Part shown: positions 62,485-64,000 of the stretch, piece by piece | Layout: every line of letters begins with the position of its first letter | How positions within the stretch are numbered: the first letter of the stretch is position 1 | Assembly (NCBI GenBank): GCA_018136815.1 | Contig: CM030941.1 | Span: 685,528-749,527 of the forward strand | Origin: Isochrysis galbana | Lineage: Eukaryota; Haptophyta; Isochrysidales; Isochrysidaceae | Length of the DNA stretch: 64,000 bases | Direction of reading: 5' to 3' | Made by a program: the position numbers and the translations under genes | The notes under the pieces: generated by a model | What the model was told of the DNA's origin: nothing | What the model saw: the letters and a program-made list of their open reading frames with translations, nothing else | Databases searched by the model: none

Positions 62485-62560
62485 AGGGCCTAGAATACTC
62501 TGGGAATACTTTACTCTTGGAGTACTCTAGAGTAGAGGGAGTACTCCGTACTCGTAGAGA
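62485..62560 (-). promoter_or_regulatory. candidate promoter palindrome cluster upstream of DnaJ-FHA gene
   Basis: The region holds AATACTTTACTCTTGGAGTA, then TACTCTAGAGTAGAGGGAGT and TACTCCGTACTC, the densest cluster of the motif in the window. It is about 530-600 bases before the first ATG, with a pyrimidine-rich leader in between. Confidence 0.4.
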
Positions 62561-62789
62561 CGTGTGCTCTGTGTACTGCAGGGAGCAGGGAATTGTACTA
62601 TTAAGGTACCCCTGTAGGCCGACGAAAATTTTGAGATCCCTAAGGCCCTCACTTATGACCTCCGTATAACGTATAACGGCCTTCGCCACAAAGCTGTTAA
62701 ATGATAGAAGTCATACCCCGGACTAGGGGGGTGTCAGAGATAAAAAGTAAAAAACCAACCTTAGGTTCTGAGTTTTGAGGTTGAGGTTT

Positions 62790-63035
62790 GGTAGAGGAGC
62801 TTGTTCCAAGATGGGAAATACGTATTTACCGTATTTGGCCAAATACAAATGTATTTGTATTTGGCTGTATTTGAAGCACGTCCTGGCTTGTAGGCCTCGA
62901 ATGTATCTGAAACGAATACCTATACCTATGTATTTGGCTGTCTTTGCAGGCCCCAGCACCGTCTTTCCCATCTATAGGAGCTCGTTGCAGTGTACTAGAA
63001 TTCTGCGAACCACCCTATCCCCAGGAGCGAACTTG
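62790..63035 (-). pseudogene. gypsy integrase-end fragment split by an inverted-repeat insert
   Basis: Bases 62791-62805 (GGTAGAGGAGCTTGTT) and 62980-63035 (with GCGAACCACCCTATC) match neighbouring parts of the integrase end at 35119-35175. Between them lie about 180 bases with the near-inverted ends AGATGGGAAA at 62809 and its inverse at 62967-62976, and repeats of TATTTGG words. The flanking AGGAGCT.GTT.CA word is present on both sides, perhaps a target duplication. Confidence 0.4.
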
Positions 63036-63196
63036 GAAGGCGGCGGCGGCGCGGGGGGGGGGGGGGGGGGGGGGGGCTCTCCGAGGACGACCTCCACCTG
63101 GGAAGCCTGAGATTCCCCCCTCTCCCGCTCCTGCCTCTGCAGCTCCGGATATCCCCCCCCCCCCACTCGCCTCTTCCCCTGCTTTCGAGGAGTGCC

Positions 63197-64000
63197 ATGG
63201 AGCATCTGGAGCCAGCAAAGAGACGCCCCTCGTTTCGTACTCGTGAGGGTAGGCTCGAGCCGCTTCCCCATCGGACGGCAAGGCCCCCAGCCGTTGCCCA
63301 CCGCCGGTTTCCGCCTCCTCCGCCACACCTCTCCCCACGCGCAAGCTCGGCCCACTTCCCTGGACTGCTCCCGATGGTGATACCCTCAAATCCCGTACAG
63401 ATCCACACCTACCCTCCTAAACAGACCCCTTCTGTCGGATCCCGTCGACTCACTCTCCACAAGGGGAGGAAACCCGCTGAGCACACTAGTGAGCCGCTCC
63501 ACCTATCCTCCATGAGGGGCGGTAGTGTGCCCATAGACAGCGGGAATCAGGGCGAAGAGCCTTCCTACGCCCATGCCGTGCTCAAAGCTAGCGAGGCTGA
63601 TCAAGAGCTTCAATCCCGGTGGAATCAACTCCAGGACCGAGAGTCCGCGCTGGACCATAAGGAGAGCGAGCTGAATCGGTTGATCGAAGCAAAGCAAAAG
63701 GACGTTGCTGCCAAACAGCGTAAACTTGACCAGGCTTGGGAAAAACTGAAGAAGGAGAGGCTGAAGCTTGAGGAAGATCAGCGGCAACTCGCCCAGAGTC
63801 TCAAGTCTCACGAATGGCCACTGAACGCCACCACGTCCACCAGCGATGCGGCAGATCATGCTGCGCGAGCCAACGCCTCAACGTCAGCGGAGTGCTGTGT
63901 AGTCCACACTCCCAGTATAGAGGCGATCGTGCAGGACCAAATGGAAGAAGGGCAGAGAGGAGCCTCAGGTCCTAAGCAGCTTGCCCAAGAGGCAATAGAG
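63197..64000 (+). CDS. coiled-coil protein, partial, runs off the window
   Basis: A frame without stops is open from the G run at about 63075 and has an ATG at 63197; it continues to base 64000, at least 268 residues. The first 100 residues are proline- and arginine-rich. From about residue 130 a long coiled coil follows (KASEADQELQSRWNQLQDRE, LKKERLKLEEDQRQL), then a serine/alanine-rich part. I do not recognise the family. Adjacent gypsy debris and the leader-like composition leave open that this is a retroelement gag-type protein. It may also be a host gene whose promoter was invaded. In-frame ATGs at 63374 and 63512 are alternative starts. Confidence 0.45.
   Translation, partial: MEHLEPAKRRPSFRTREGRLEPLPHRTARPPAVAHRRFPPPPPHLSPRASSAHFPGLLPMVIPSNPVQIHTYPPKQTPSVGSRRLTLHKGRKPAEHTSEPLHLSSMRGGSVPIDSGNQGEEPSYAHAVLKASEADQELQSRWNQLQDRESALDHKESELNRLIEAKQKDVAAKQRKLDQAWEKLKKERLKLEEDQRQLAQSLKSHEWPLNATTSTSDAADHAARANASTSAECCVVHTPSIEAIVQDQMEEGQRGASGPKQLAQEAIE

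Larger units (their letters stand above)
61957..63196. other. upstream region of DnaJ-FHA gene and gypsy debris
   Basis: Bases 62040-62350 are purine-rich on the plus strand (pyrimidine-rich on the coding strand). The promoter palindrome is at 62485-62560. From 62790 gypsy-derived debris is found, followed by a G run at about 63054-63076. Confidence 0.5.

Overview
This window is nuclear DNA of a eukaryote, most likely a flagellated unicellular alga. The sequence shows long GC-rich protein genes, canonical GT-AG introns, high gene spacing, abundant transposons and simple repeats, and a short interstitial TTAGGG-type telomere array. The axonemal gene CFAP54 implies motile flagella. An MnmG tRNA-modification enzyme with a secretory-like leader ahead of its FAD domain fits, but does not prove, an organism with a complex (secondary) plastid. 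I cannot name the lineage.

Layout. 0.9-1.7 kb: a TLC-domain membrane protein. 2.5-3.0 kb: a small inverted-repeat transposon with an 8-bp target duplication. 3.8-12.5 kb: CFAP54 in a single 8.7-kb exon. 12.6-13.8 kb: repeat R1. 14.0-14.9 kb: a membrane-anchored U-box E3 ligase (minus). 15.0-16.2 kb: retroelement leader and repeat R3. 16.4-19.6 kb (minus): an acyltransferase-3/NRF-type membrane protein overlapping in another frame with a sulfotransferase-like protein, possibly one fused gene. 19.8-24.0 kb: a long CT microsatellite, a broken hAT transposon and repeats. 24.7-28.2 kb: a nine-exon glycosyltransferase-like membrane protein that I assembled from splice phases. 28.4-30.2 kb: repeats, an LRR relic and a possible LINE piece. 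30.6-33.0 kb (minus): MnmG/MTO1 with one intron. 33.6-36.7 kb: R1 copies and a broken Ty3/gypsy chromovirus. 37.2-37.9 kb: a short-chain dehydrogenase. 39.0-39.9 kb: an inverted-repeat element with an 8-bp duplication. 41.4-43.4 kb (minus): TAF1B/Rrn7 of the RNA polymerase I machinery. 44.3-46.9 kb (minus): a kinesin with a predicted N-myristoylation signal. 47.7-49.4 kb: a hAT-like inverted-repeat element that contains an MGQYF-family gene. 51.2-52.7 kb: casein kinase 1 with one intron. 53.8-57.1 kb: a complete autonomous hAT transposon with perfect termini and 8-bp duplication, inserted into an R1 copy. 57.4-59.4 kb: Pol III-like boxes, a gypsy fragment and R3. 59.9-62.0 kb (minus): a DnaJ protein fused through a coiled coil to an FHA domain. 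62.8-64.0 kb: gypsy debris and the start of an open coiled-coil reading frame that leaves the window.

The host genes are unrelated housekeeping, flagellar and membrane functions and do not form a cluster. Two regularities tie them together. Nearly every gene start is preceded by a long purine/pyrimidine-biased tract, and at least six genes carry an AGTACTCTAGAGTACT-like palindrome 20 to 540 bases upstream of the ATG. The most interesting candidates are the inverted-repeat element carrying the MGQYF gene, the DnaJ-FHA fusion, the sulfotransferase/acyltransferase overlap and the shared promoter palindrome.
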